A stretch of 64,000 bases of DNA. It comes from Diplolepis rosae. Lineage: Eukaryota; Arthropoda; Insecta; Hymenoptera; Diplolepididae. The notes beneath the pieces are model-generated. The model had not been told where the DNA came from and searched no databases. It saw nothing but the letters and a program-made list of their open reading frames with translations. The stretch covers positions 1,529,001-1,593,000 of the forward strand of contig JAPYXD010000466.1 of assembly GCA_030998225.1 (NCBI GenBank), read 5' to 3'. Positions 32,170-43,792 of the stretch are shown here, piece by piece (position 1 is the first letter of the stretch; every line of letters begins with the position of its first letter). The position numbers and the translations under genes were made by a program.

Positions 32170-32890
32170 TTAAAAATAATATATTCTCTTTAATGTCATC
32201 AAAACATGACTTTGTAACACTAAGAACAAAAAATTACAACATGTATGTACGCATATGACAATAGGCAGATAAAGAAAAGATAGAATGCAGTTTTCTTCGT
32301 AAATAAAGATACATGACATAATGCAGAAGTGCATTAGGATCAAACAAGACGTTAAAAGACACCTTAGGATAAATAGGATGACTCCGTTGTGAGGAAAGCA
32401 AACATTCCCCATCCTTAGATATGAGCTAACTCACTGGACGATAAAAATGAATGTGATGCAACCCTTGTTTCAAACTTTTAAAACGGGATAGGTTAGAGAA
32501 AGATTTACTCAAACAAGCTTCAATGGATTTAAACAGCACATCATTTTAAAAAATGGAAAAAATATGTCTTTGTTACACTGAAAACAATAAAGTTACATGT
32601 TTGCATGCATATGAGAGTAAGGAGATGAAACATCGATAGAATCTACCTTTTTTCGTAAATTGATATATATGACATAATGCAGAAGTGCATTACGATGAGA
32701 TTAGATGTCAAAAGACACCTCAGGATGAATATGTACAGTCCGATGTGAAGAAAGAGAAAATTTCATATCTTCAGATATGGGCTGACTCACTAGACGGTCG
32801 AAATGACTGTGATGTAACCCTTTTTTTCAAACTTTTAAAACTGGATTGTTTAGAGAATGATATAAGGAATCGATTAAACCCTGTTAAATA
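32170..32890. repeat. Repeat family AATGCAGAAGTGCATT, copies 1-2
   Basis: Two units of about 350 bp. Each contains TTTGTAACACTGAAAACAAT-like sequence, CATATGA-AG-A-GAGATGAAA, the hairpin AATGCAGAAGTGCATTA, then ACACCTCAGGATGAAT, TCTTCAGATATGGGCTGACTCACT and GTGATGTAACCC. Copy 1 is the more diverged. Confidence 0.65.
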
Positions 32891-33760
32891 GCTCGCGTTC
32901 AATAAGAAGTTACTTTTTTAAACGAAAACAATAGAGAAAATTTGTCTCTTTTTAAAAGTTCTAACACGCCTTTCTAAACATTCCAAATTAATTGAATCTT
33001 AGCCCAGGTAATAGAGGGAATTCTCAACTTTCTATTGCATATGTAAAAAAGAACATGAAATGCATAGGGGTTGAGATTTCGCTGTTTTCCTGAGTGCATA
33101 AATTCGTCTCACTTGCAAGAAATTGAAATTTCTAAGCTCGAACTTGAGACGATTTGGCCCAACAATTTTTGTCAGCCAGCTCGAAGTCGAACCCAAAAGC
33201 AGGTAGTGGGTCATTACAATAGAGTCAATAAACCGTACGTGCGGCGCACTCTTAATTCTAAATTGATATTATCCTTCATTAACCCATGAAATTGAACATT
33301 ATAGAGTTTTTTCGCGAAACACATCATATCAGTGTAATGTCACATATGAGAATGCAACTTGTGGAATGCCCATAAAGTGGCTGTAATTTTAATAAAAAAG
33401 TAATCTGAAGTGTTGAATTTGAATCAAACATACTGTTTTGGAAAAGTAATAGAGTAAAAAGTTATGAATACTGAGTATCTTTTGATTAATCTTCTATGAG
33501 CAATGATTTAGAATGACTGCACAAATTTGTCACAAATATTTAAAAAACGTCAGTCCCTTGCATGCAGATAGTATGATTTTACATCATACTTTATTTATAT
33601 GCGTTTCTGGGTGAGTTACGTTACTTTTTGTGAACGTAAAAAGTTGTAATAAAGTTAATTTTTATAAAAAGTAACTTTTTAAGCTTAAAGTTACTGGAGA
33701 ACAAACAGATGATGATGATTTGAACGAACTTCAAGAATTTTGAGAAAAATATTTTCTCTT
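32891..33760. other. Unassigned spacer within the repeat block
   Basis: AT-rich, no recognisable coding sequence; small frames around 33032-33289 are unsupported. Confidence 0.4.
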
Positions 33761-34545
33761 TAATGTTATCCTGACATGTTTGCCGGTACATGTGAACAAA
33801 AAATCTTGTTGGTCTCTTTTTATTTCCTCAAACAAACTTCAATTGATTTAAACAGCACATCATTTTAAAAAATGGAAAAAATATGTCTTTGTAACACTGA
33901 AAACAATAAAGTTACAACATGTTTGCAGGCATATGAGAGTAAGGAGATGAAACATTGATAGAATCTACCTTTTTTCGTAAATTGATATATATATATATAT
34001 ATATGACATAATGCAGAAGTGCATTACGATGAGATAAGATGTCAAAAGATACCTCAGGATGAATAGGTACAGTCCGTTGTGAAAAAAGAGAAAATTTTAT
34101 ATCTTCAGATACGGGCTGACTCACTAGACGGTCGAATAGACTGTGATGTAACCCTTTTGTAATTTTGGAAATAACATGTTCTGTTTAATGTTACCGTGAC
34201 ATGTTTTCCGGTAAATGTGTTCAAATAATCTTGTTTGTCTCTTTTTATTGATTTAAACAAGCTTTAATTGATTTAAACAAGCACATCATTTTAAAAAATG
34301 GAAAAAATATGTCTTTGTAACACTGAAAACAATAAAGTTACAACATGTTTGCAGGCATATGAGAGTAAGGAGATGAAGAAGTTATAGAGTCAACCTTCTT
34401 TCGTAAATTAAAATACATGATATAATGCAGAAGTGCATTACAATAAGGTAAGATGTCAAAAGATACCTCAGGATGAATAGGTACAGTCCGTTGTGAAGAA
34501 AGAGAAAATTTCATATCTTCAGATATTGATGTCCCGGATGTTAGA
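33761..34545. repeat. Repeat family AATGCAGAAGTGCATT, copies 3-4
   Basis: Two better-conserved units (about 33761-34160 and 34180-34545) of the family described at 32170. Both carry AAAAAATGGAAAAAATATGT, the AATGCAGAAGTGCATTA hairpin and TACAGTCCGTTGTGAA. Short minus-strand frames across them are by-products. Confidence 0.7.
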
Positions 34546-34559
34546 AACGCAAACATAAT

Positions 34560-34985
34560 ATTTTAAAAAATAAAAGTTTTGCTGAGTTTTTCTAGGCGAG
34601 TACAGCAATAAGCCCATATCACATTTTTTAATCAGATTAATATTTTCCAAATGAAAACTCATTTTCGAAATACACAATCCATCACCGACCCGGGATTTCA
34701 CAAAAATGGGAATTTTGTAAAACAAAAAAATTTGCTGTGTTGTGCTAGGCGAGTGCAACAATAAATCCCAATAACATTTTCTAATCAGAATAATATTTTT
34801 CTAATTTAAACTCATTTTTAAAACATAGTCCATCACTGATCCGGGATTTCCCAAAAATAGAAATTTTGAAAAACAAAAAGTTGTGCTGCGTTGTGCTAGG
34901 CGAGTACAACAATATACCCTCATAACTTTTTCCAATCAGATTAATATTTTTCAAATGAGAACTCATTTCTCAGAGTTCCAAGAGT
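34560..34985. repeat. Tandem repeat, about 152 bp unit, about 2.8 copies
   Basis: CTAGGCGAGTACAGCAATAA at 34592 recurs at about 34746 and 34897. CAATCCATCACCGACCCGGG is likewise repeated. Satellite-like. Confidence 0.7.
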
Positions 34986-35830
34986 TATGTTTAGAGTTCT
35001 GGATTCTTCTCAAATATTTCTAAAAACTAGTCCAAATACATTTTATTATGAAATTAAAATTCATAAATCTGTGGTACATCAAAGTATTCGAATAATTTTT
35101 GCAAATCTCATTTTCAACAGTTCTAAGTGTCCGGTTAAGAGTTCTGTATTCAACTTAAATAATTCTACAAATAAGTCTGAACACATTTTGTTCTAAAATC
35201 GAAGTTCAAGAAACTATGACACTCCAAAGTTTTCAAAAATCTGGGTTTTGAGAGTTCCAAGAGTTCTTTTTAGAGTTCTCTATTCCAGAAATCATTAATG
35301 AACTTCTCATTGGAAGTTTTTTCAATTATAAAGTTTCCTTGATACTTTTTCTCAGCAAACTAAAAAAAAACATGTTTACCGACCGGGCTCAATTTGCCAT
35401 TCAATATTGTATTATTAGACAAAAGGGGACTTTCAGGTTTTTGATGACATTGACGACATCACTAGACCTAGGGTGACTATAATTGATATTCGAAAAGTAG
35501 GACAAAAAAGTTTGAAAAATGAGGACAAGGTAGGATGTAGCGCCATCCTATTGAAACCACAAGACAGTTACACCAATATCTTGAATTTTTGGCGGCAAAA
35601 ATTCATTGATCATTGCTCTGTAGCAAGCTTTATTGACAGTAACGTGTGGAGAATACTCTTTGTTTAAAATTGCGCGAATTTAAAAGAGTGATTATTGAGG
35701 GGAACAGGTTGGATTTGGATTTCTCGGAGTTCAACCAAAAAATTAGAGACTCTATTGACGTCAAAAAATGTCGAAACAGATTGTTAACATGCAAAAAAAT
35801 TTACACGTGGTAGGTTAGGGGTAGTTTCCG
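34986..35830. other. Degenerate repeats and spacer
   Basis: AGAGTTC/GAGTTCCAAGAGTT words recur around 34974-35290, suggesting a decayed tandem repeat. The rest, to 35830, shows nothing recognisable. Confidence 0.4.
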
Positions 35831-36185
35831 ACGTAAAGGGTTGGAGCCCAAAAATCGATATAGACATTTTCGAAGAGTCTAAAACTCAGAGAGTCTTCCT
35901 AGGCCTTAAATTTTGCAAAAAGATGATTTTTAGTGAAAGTCGTTTCTACATGGCCATGCAGGGTTTCGATTTGGTGTTAAGGGTTGGAGAATAAAAATCG
36001 ATAAGGACACTTTTGAAGAGCCCGAAAATCAGAAAGTGCTTGCAGACGATAAAGTTTACAAAAATATGTTTTTTAGTCAAAGTCGTCTTTACATGGCCAT
36101 GCAGGGGTGCATTTTGATGTTAGGCGTTGGAGCCCAAAAATTTATTGAGACATTTTCGAAGAGCCCAAAAATCACAAAGCCTTCC
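35831..36185. repeat. Tandem repeat, about 143 bp unit, about 2.5 copies
   Basis: GGTTGGAGCCCAAAAATCGA at about 35839 recurs at about 35979 and 36125. The shared interior includes ACATGGCCATGCAGGG and AAGAGCCC.AAAATCA.AAAG. Confidence 0.7.
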
Positions 36186-36516
36186 TAGGCAAATTTCTTA
36201 ATAAGAATGTGTAGACCTCAGTTAGGCAAATAATTTTTCATCTGAACTTTTTTTATGTATCTCATATATTTTGTCTAAAAAATGGAATTATTGAATTTTA
36301 ATCGTATTTTTTGGAATTGAAACGAAAAATATATGTTTTTTCATAAACTGTGTGAGACAAAACTTGTAGATCTTTTTGAAACGAATAACTTTGTATTCTT
36401 ACGTTTTTTTCGTATTTCACATATTATTGTTAAAAAATTGAATTTTGGATTTTCAATAGATTATTTTTGAATTAAAAAAAAAAAATATGCATCTTATGAA
36501 AAAATGTTACAATTCA
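36186..36516. repeat. Diverged repeats preceding copy 2
   Basis: AACTTGTAGATCTTTTTG..., TTACGTTTTTTTCGTATTTC and similar lines are diverged versions of the start of the 36517 repeat. An imperfect tandem structure leads into it. Confidence 0.5.
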
Positions 36517-37030
36517 AATTTGTAGGTCTTTATGTAGAAAATAATATTGTATCATAACGTTTTTTCGTATCTCGTATAATTTAACTGGAAAATGGAATTT
36601 TGATATTGACTTTTTTCGAATTTGAATATTCATTTCTAATTTTGATTTAATCAAAAAACGTTATCAGGATAATTTTCAGGGATTTATGAGAACTATCTAA
36701 AACAAGTATTAAAATTTTTGATTTTTTCAAAAAATTATTTTCAAAAACAGAAAAGTAGTGCTCAATCCCTCAATTTTGATTGGATGTGGCTGGTTAACGA
36801 ACTTGTCCTTACTTTTTCGGCTTCGATAAAGTGTGCCAAAGCACAATTGAATCTGATAATTCTATCGAGAGTTATGCCGCACACGACCTACAGACAGACA
36901 GACAGACAGACACTTTCGTAAAAACCCTTTTTTCGGACTCAGGGGGTCTCAAAACGTAAAGATTTGATGAAATTTTCGAAAGTCATTTTTCACATAAAAC
37001 CAATACCTTCTCATCCATGATGAGAATGTA
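36517..37030 (+). repeat. Dispersed repeat, copy 2
   Basis: Near-identical to 1-520 in the same orientation, with the same (CAGA)n run and the same terminal palindrome at 37006-37030, directly abutting the transposase-family relic. Confidence 0.8.
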
Positions 37031-37749
37031 AAAAAGATTGACGAAGAATTTGAATATTAAAACGGAATAGAGAAACCAAAGAATCGGTATGAGCAAATCG
37101 TTCCACTAAGACAGCTCTTTAAAACATTTTTAGAAATAGGAAATACACTTGACTCGATTATTAATTACATAGGTTCTTTGAGTACTTCGAGTACCCTTAT
37201 GTCTAATATAATGCAAGGAAAAGAATGGAAGGACAACATTAAACTATGTATGCCCATGTATATGTTTTTCGACGCGTATGAAACCGGGAACAGTCTCGGT
37301 TATTACAGCGGCATTAATAATCTTGTGCCGCCTACGTTTCTTTACACTGCATACCATTTGAATATCGAAGCTTTTTACGAAATATGTTTCTAGCCATGGT
37401 ATTTCATTACGACGATCTAAAAAAACGGCAATAAAGTTGTTTTTTCAACATTAATTGCTGAATTTACTTATGTAGCTGATGAAGGAATCGCAATTGAAAC
37501 TATCAGTAAGAAATTACACGTATACTTCATTCTGACAGTAATTGAAGGTGCCAACCTTGGGCTTAACGTACTTTTAGGTTATAGCGAAAGCTTTTCTGCC
37601 AAATTTTACTGTAGATCCTACAAGATGTCCAAATGTCAAGCACAGTATTCTACTATATAGGATAATCCCCCTTTAAGAAAACAGAGACTGTTTACGTTAA
37701 TGTTGTTAGAAGTAATTCTTTTAAAACAATAGACATTAAAGAAAATTGT
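37031..37749 (+). pseudogene. Transposase-family gene relic, 5' part
   Basis: The frame around 37178-37393 reads ...MYMFFDAYETGNSLGYYSGINNL.. and later YVADEGIAIETI, VIEGANLGLNVLLGYSESFSAKFYCR.YKMSKCQ. I recognise this from memory as the large family of insect and cnidarian proteins with FDDFE.GNPLGSH.G and a Cys-rich C.....K..CQ segment, often labelled transposase-domain proteins. Their exact superfamily is uncertain to me. Stops and frameshifts (for example TAG at 37391, a frame change near 37670) make it dead. The gene resumes at 46174 after an insertion flanked by a 15 bp duplication. Confidence 0.55.
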
Positions 37750-38196
37750 AGAAATGGTAGTGTCACCCTCCATATTAATATAATAAAAGATGCTGGTTTA
37801 CGATCAATGAGGGTCAAATATAAAGAAGAAAACTCTTTATATTTACCTTCTCATCTATGATGAGAATGTAAAAACACCAAATATTAAAATTGTCACACAC
37901 AAGAAAAATAAACATTAAATTAACTTAACATCCAGAACATACACAAAATTGTTAAAATTTTACCTTTATAAAAGAAGTTTAACTCATGATGAGTAATGTC
38001 GAGAAAAAAAAATTATAATAAAAGTCATGATTTACTTAATAAAATGACGTGATTTCATGGAGTCGACGACACTTTGTCTACTAAATTATTACATTCAAAC
38101 AGTTAACTTAAAATATTGACAACAGTTATTGTAAACACAGAATTTGAAATGTAAACAGACATCAGCTGGAAAGCTATCATGAATTTAATCTATTAA

Positions 38197-38472
38197 TGTC
38201 ACGGGATTTAGGAATTAATAACGAGGGTTGATTATTAATACACCTTCTTTACTTTCAAATGAGTGATTTTAATACATTCTACGTGTTCAACAGGAATCAC
38301 GTAGATTCAGTTGAGAGTGACAAAGGTCTGCCGTAGCCTAGACACACTTATACACTGCTTACAGGAATGCAGGGTTGTCCTAAGGGACCCTCGAAGATAG
38401 TAGACAATGGTAGTGGGGCGAAATAGCGGTATTACACTCTCTAGACTAATACAAGATACTGCGAGCGTTACA
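38197..38472 (-). repeat. Element D 3' LTR (276 bp)
   Basis: On the minus strand it starts TGTAACGCTCGC and ends CCCGTGACA. A purine-rich AAGACGGGGAG (polypurine tract) sits just before it at about 38473-38483. Its last 68 bp recur at 45739-45806. Confidence 0.8.
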
Positions 38473-38492
38473 CTCCCCGTCTTAGAATGAAA

Positions 38493-40397
38493 TTAGTCTC
38501 TAATTTTAAGCCTAAGGGTTCTCGGTCTAACAATCTCTGTCTCTGGAATCGCTACGTATTCTGCTTGAACGATAGCGTCAGCTGTAGGTGTTACATGGAC
38601 TTGTGGTGTCGCGTTAACAGTAGTTTTCACGCAAAATAAGTTGATGCATAGATTTTTCGGGATTAGCTTAGAGATACATTTGAAAACGCCTATCTTATAA
38701 GTTACGTATGCTGTAATTATGCCTATTGAAATATAGCCTATGTATCTTAAAATATCGCTGGCGGTTTCCCTCCAAGAATGTGTTCGTCTATCATTCCTAA
38801 TAGTTCTCATCGTCGCTTCTATATTGTCTAATGTTGTTCTAAATTCGTTGATTTTAACAGGCATCAGTGATTCTAGTATAGCTGGAAGATTATCATTCAA
38901 CAATTCTAATTCGGCCGCCTCGAAGGGTAGTGATACATTTTTCTTGTAAAATACATTCTTTTTTATTGATATGGAGTTTGATAATTTTAGAATAGATTTA
39001 GGCGTTTGTATTATACAATTACTTCCTGCTATGTACGTAGCGGCACTTAAAGTTATTGTTTCGGTACGATCGTCGCATATAGTATTTATTTCGGTGGTTT
39101 CCTCGGGTATTAGTATGTATTGGTTCTCGCCATACAGTGGAATATAAACTAGTTCCTGTATTTGAAAAATGGATATTTGGCAAACCTGACTATCGAGTGT
39201 TTTGACGCTTGATTTAAATAGTTCGCTTTCGCAAGAATGTATTTCGCTTAAAAGGTAACTTGGCTGTGTTCTCTTACAAATTCTGATGTCATCTAAGTGC
39301 TTACAATCTCTAATTAAATCCCTATCACTTGGTACGTAAAAACTATTTTCTTGATTAACTAGTATTATTTCGTGCGTTGGAACGGCGGCTACAAATGTTT
39401 TACCATGAGGTTTAGGTATAGGGATCAAGTGTAAACATCGCAAGGTTTCAGGTTCTAGGATGGGCACTTGTAGGCAGTAAGTTAGTCTTTTGTCAATTAT
39501 CGTCACAGAGAGATCTGATATGTCAATTATATGCTGGTAGTTGTATTCTACCAGTCGGACAGGATATTTGAAATTTTGTTCCTCTTCGAGTTTTTTGAGC
39601 TCTTCGATGAGTTGCTTTGGCGTCAACAATTGGGGGTGCACAATCCCGTGCTTTCCGTCGTTGATGGCATTAATCAGTAAGTTAGTGTCTTCACTGATTT
39701 CTTCTATACTGATGGTACAACCTAGTAACTGGTTTGCTAAGTGCATATTTTGCTGATTCCTATTGGTGGCGTTTACTAACCGATTCAATTCGTCTAGACG
39801 ATTTTGCGTTGCAGAATTCATTTGTTCAATATCGTGAGAGGCAGAGTTTAACAAATTGCGGATGATAATCGTTTGGTTACCTATGCTTTGGGACATCCTA
39901 GCATTATCCTTAAATAATTGGTCCATATTTTCGTTTATAAGGATGAGGTCGTTGTCATCCAAAGTACCAAATAATGCTTTCGACGCCACACCTATTCCGT
40001 TTATTAATCCTCTTTTTTGTCGGCTATACAGATGAGAGTACAGTAGCTTGAGTCTATCGAGTCTTCCGGCGAGTAATTTTATCTCTGCGTTTTCGTAACA
40101 GTCTCCCTTACATTGATCTTGTGCATATTCAAGGGCTGTGTCGACTTGGTGCAGACGATCGTATAGATTCTGACTGCCAATCACAACTATCACTTTCCAT
40201 GTTTGATGGTATAGTTTGGTTTCTCCTAAATTTTCTGCAAAAACGGTGACGTCTTGTAAGGGCTTTGTTGTTATTTTTGCTGTAGAAGTAGCAGCCAGTA
40301 ACATCATCAAGAAGGTTTTCATCTGAAAAGATTTAAAATTGTTCTTTAAGCCGATTTGCATGTACAACGATTCGTTCATTATTGAAAAGGATCTCAT
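38493..40397 (-). CDS. env: Env, element D (full-length, uninterrupted)
   Basis: 634 codons; the likely functional start is the Met at 40322 (residue 26), directly after a splice-acceptor-like ATCTTTTCAG. This gives an N-terminal signal peptide (MKTFLMMLLAATSTA). An F-type envelope fusion protein: a furin site RQKR at about residue 130 is followed by the fusion-peptide-like GLINGIGVASKALFGTLD and a long heptad-rich region with several N-glycosylation sites. Conserved Cys residues and IPIPKPHGK / NSFYVPS patterns follow. A membrane segment (YIGYISIGIITAYVTYKIG) near residue 570 precedes a cytoplasmic tail. The length is normal for errantivirus Env. Remarkably, it is open while gag and pol of the same copy are wrecked. 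Confidence 0.85.
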   Translation of the reverse strand: MRSFSIMNESLYMQIGLKNNFKSFQMKTFLMMLLAATSTAKITTKPLQDVTVFAENLGETKLYHQTWKVIVVIGSQNLYDRLHQVDTALEYAQDQCKGDCYENAEIKLLAGRLDRLKLLYSHLYSRQKRGLINGIGVASKALFGTLDDNDLILINENMDQLFKDNARMSQSIGNQTIIIRNLLNSASHDIEQMNSATQNRLDELNRLVNATNRNQQNMHLANQLLGCTISIEEISEDTNLLINAINDGKHGIVHPQLLTPKQLIEELKKLEEEQNFKYPVRLVEYNYQHIIDISDLSVTIIDKRLTYCLQVPILEPETLRCLHLIPIPKPHGKTFVAAVPTHEIILVNQENSFYVPSDRDLIRDCKHLDDIRICKRTQPSYLLSEIHSCESELFKSSVKTLDSQVCQISIFQIQELVYIPLYGENQYILIPEETTEINTICDDRTETITLSAATYIAGSNCIIQTPKSILKLSNSISIKKNVFYKKNVSLPFEAAELELLNDNLPAILESLMPVKINEFRTTLDNIEATMRTIRNDRRTHSWRETASDILRYIGYISIGIITAYVTYKIGVFKCISKLIPKNLCINLFCVKTTVNATPQVHVTPTADAIVQAEYVAIPETEIVRPRTLRLKIRD

Positions 40398-41016
40398 AAT
40401 TGTTACTGGGTAAGACTTTAACTATCGTAGCTGGGCCTTTCCACTCAGGGCTGAGTTTATTCTCTTTAGTATTTAATATTTTAACCAGATCACCGGGTTC
40501 GAAAAGTCTTTGAGGTAATGCTATACGAGAGTCCTGTTGTCTCTTATATCTTTCTTTGTTTCTTTGTATGGTTTCTTTAGCTCGGCGCAAATAACGTTCG
40601 TGTCGTTCTTGCCAGAGTTTGATTAACTCGGGATATCTTAAACTTGGTGTGGTAGCTAAAGCAGAAGGTACATTGGCACCTCGGCCGAATGTTAGTTGAA
40701 ACGGACTGAATCCGGTCCCTTCGTGAGTCATAGTGTTATACGCCATGCAAAGAAACTTAAGAGTATCATCCCATTGTACATTTAAGTCAGACATAGCCGT
40801 TTTAATGAGGTCTTTAATTGTTGCATGTGTCCTTTCGAGAGATCCATTCGACTGGGGATGGAAGGCGGTGGTTTTTACGTGTCTAATTCTAAACAGGTTT
40901 TCAAAATTTTGGACTAGCTCCGACAGAAAATTCTGTCCCTGGTCTGTGAGGATGTGCTTAGGTGATCCAAATATATATATATATATATATATAATGATCA
41001 AACAAACTCTCGACAA
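40333..41016 (-). pseudogene. pol: Pol, element D: integrase C-terminal half
   Basis: Reads FGSPKHILTDQGQNF (second catalytic Asp), then NGSLERTH (Glu, 35 residues later), the GFSPFQLTFGR motif and a basic C-terminal domain ending VHANRLKEQF, overlapping the env 5' end. Separated from the N-terminal half by an expanded TA microsatellite (40969-40994) that shifts the frame. Confidence 0.8.
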
Positions 41017-41593
41017 TGGTTTCGGATGTTGTGTTTTTTAATGGAATGAGAACAAGGTATTTTGTTAACATATCTTGAATAGATAATATATATTCATGAC
41101 CCTTGTTTGTCATAGGGAGAGGACCAAATATATCCATAGCGATTTTATCATTAGGATCTATCGGGGTATCAGGGATGATGCCTTCAACCTTTCTCTTTAC
41201 CCGAGTTAGCTTCTGTGTTTGGCACACGTCGCAAGACTTGACATATTTGATAATGTCATCTTCCATATTGGGCCAAATGCCCAATTCTCTTGCTCTCGCA
41301 ATGGATTTGTTCTCACCGAAGTGTTGGGCCATGATGGATCCGTGGCTTTCGAGTATGATTTGTTGTCTTTCCTCTAGAGATAAATCCGTGGTTGGGCGGT
41401 AGCAGGTATGTATTTTTAGTTGAGGATATTTATAGCTTACAAAGGCAATGAGTGTCTTCAGCTTGACTCGTTCGGTACTGGTAATCGTGGGGTCATCGAA
41501 ATGTAGTAGGAGGATTCCGAGTTTGCGCTCAATGGTTTCTATGACTACTGAGTTAATTGCGATCAACCATTTACTTTCGTGGTACATTCCCAT
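40958..41593 (-). pseudogene. pol: Pol, element D: integrase N-terminal half
   Basis: Carries the zinc-binding HHCC domain (ESHGSIMAQHFG...CDVCQ) and the first catalytic Asp (IAMDIFGPLP). It then runs into YIYIYIY encoded by the TA repeat and terminates. Confidence 0.8.
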
Positions 41594-41633
41594 ACTAACG
41601 ACCGAGGGTTTATTCGTTGTCTCGTTTCGTTAG

Positions 41634-42192
41634 TCACCTCCAGAGTTTGCCAGTAGCGTTTGGCTTCTCAACTTCTCGTGTTTCAGTTGGCTGGGAGAAC
41701 CATCTGTAATATTCGTCTCTTAGTTTTTTCTTCTCTTCATTGGGTTGTTCAGACTCAGGTTCAGATTCATCGAGTGATAACGGTTGTATAGAAAGAGGGG
41801 TAGGAATTCTTGGCGGTTGTTCAATGATTTCAGGCGTTACCAAGTCTCGTCCCTGTGCTTTTTCATAGAAATCGATGTCAGGTAGTTCTGCCTCAAGGTC
41901 GAGAATAGCTTTCTCTAACCCCGTTGGTAATGGGTCGTTTTGGATGGGAAATATTCGAGACAATGCATCCGCAGCTTGATTTTCTGAGCCTTTTTTATAT
42001 TCAATTTCGTACTCATACTCCTCCAACTTCAATCTCCATCTCATTAAACGTGAGGAAGGATCCTTGACGTTAATGAGCCATTTGAGGGCTTGGTGGTCGG
42101 TCAAAATTTTGAACTTCCTCCCTAATAGATATTGTCTTAGTCGTTTAACAGCCCATACTATCGCTAGGAGCTCCTTCTCTGTTGTGCTGTAA
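41634..42192 (-). pseudogene. pol: Pol, element D: RNase H remnant and tether
   Basis: From about 42192 the frame reads [39 protein letters not shown] (Glu and second Asp motifs), then [12 protein letters not shown] and a low-complexity linker ending at 41634. The first RNase H motif (TDAS) is missing because of a deletion at about 42190, so the domain cannot be active. Confidence 0.75.
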
Positions 42193-42845
42193 TTAGTCTC
42201 TGGTGAATTTAGTGTCTGGATATCTCAGAACTGGGGCTGAGCATAACAAGTGTTTCAAATCGTCAAACGCATTTTGACACTGAATCGTCCATTTAAAAGT
42301 AGAGTTTTCTTTGGTGAGCTCGGTTAATGGCTTAGCAATTGTACTGTAATTAAGTATGAATTTTCTATAGTAACCAGATAAACCGAGAAAGCTCTTAACT
42401 TCAGTTGGTGTGGTGGGTAGTTTAAAGTTAACGACTGCTTTTATTTTTTCACTATTAGGTTTTACTCCCTCCGACGTTATTACATGTCCCAAATACTCAA
42501 GTTCTGGTCTTAAATATTCACACTTATCGGGTTGGAGCTTTAATCCAGTTTTACGTAATCTTTCAAACAGGGTAACAATGTTCCTATTATGATCCTCTAG
42601 TGTTGAACCAAAGACAATGATGTCGTCCAAATATGCAAAACATATACGCTGGTATTCAAAATGTCCATCAGGTGTGGAAAAAGCAGTGTACTTTTTGGAT
42701 TCTGAATCCATGGGTATCTGGTGGGATCCAGAGCTGAGATCAAAGGCTGAAAAAAACTTGGCTTTTCCCAGATGATCAAGGATATCGTCGATCACCGGTA
42801 AAGGATATGCGTCCTGGTCAGTACATTCATTTAGTTTCCTGAAGT
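42193..42845 (-). pseudogene. pol: Pol, element D: reverse transcriptase core, motif B deleted
   Basis: Has motif A (AFDLSSGSHQIPMD), GHFEYQR, then directly CFAYLDDIIVFG. The roughly 28 residues with motif B between them are deleted. Downstream LQPDKCEYL, YLGHVI, FLGLSGYYRKFI and PVLRYPD are present. RT is therefore inactive. Confidence 0.8.
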
Positions 42846-43792
42846 CAATGACTATACGCCACTTTTTTTTGCCTGAGGCATCTGTTTTTTTTTGGTACTA
42901 CCCAGATAGGCGAATTAAAAGGTGAATCGGAGTCTTTGATGATCCCCTTTGTTAGTTGATCTGTCATTTGTGAATGGATTTCATTTTTATGACATTCTGG
43001 TGGTCTGTAACTTTTGATATTGATGGTTTTCTCTTCTTTAAGTACGATTTTATGTGAAGTCAAGTTGGTGCAGGGTAATGGGTCTCCTTCCAGTGTATAA
43101 ATATCGTGATACCCTGATATGATTTTAACAATAGATTCTTTAGTTTTATCCTCCAGATGGTTCAGTCGTGAGCATTCTAATACCTTCATAGTTCTGTTTA
43201 AAAGTTCCTGTTCTGTAATATACATTACGGGGGCTTCCTGAAATTCAATTTGAGTCGGTCTTATGTCGAATTCGTGTGTTTGATATGTTTTATACTCGTT
43301 TGTTGGGTTTGAAAGGGGTATCTTGATGGTTTGATCTACTATTTTATAAATAGAATCAGGTAAGAGTTCATTATTCAGAAGTACTGCGTTATTATTAGTG
43401 AATTTGGCTGGAAACGTGACTAATTGTACACTATGTGGTGGTATAATTATACCGTCATCTATAAGATCATGTCTTTTTTTATTCAAATAAAGAGCATCGT
43501 TGGTAAGATTGTACCGGTATTTGTGCAAAAAGGGTAGTCCCATTATGCCATCTTCTGGTACAGGAAAGTCTTCATCGACTACATGAAATGTATGATGAAC
43601 TCCTAGGTAGGGAATAATTATTTCATGCGTGGATGTGTGTTGGTCGTGACCCATCAAGAATTTTTTTACCTTTGCGATCTTCTGCAAGTGATTCGGGATA
43701 TTCTGGTTCTTTATTATGTTTATTGATGACCCTGAGTCAACCAATAGTCTGGAGTTTCCCAATCCGTCTCCTCTGATGATTGTTGATTGCAA
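42845..43792 (-). pseudogene. pol: Pol, element D: protease and RT start
   Basis: Protease active site LLVDSGSSINII, GIMGLPFLHK flap region, then RT fingers (SPFNSPIWVVPKK). The frame breaks in a run of nine A (on the minus strand) at about 42888-42896, one more than needed to stay in frame. The start overlaps the gag end in the -1 frame. Confidence 0.8.

Noticed and set aside
43754..43760. GGGAAAC heptamer on the minus strand as a slippery site for element D gag/pol
   Set aside because: It lies in the wrong phase of the gag frame (TGG GAA ACT), so simultaneous -1 slippage would not apply.
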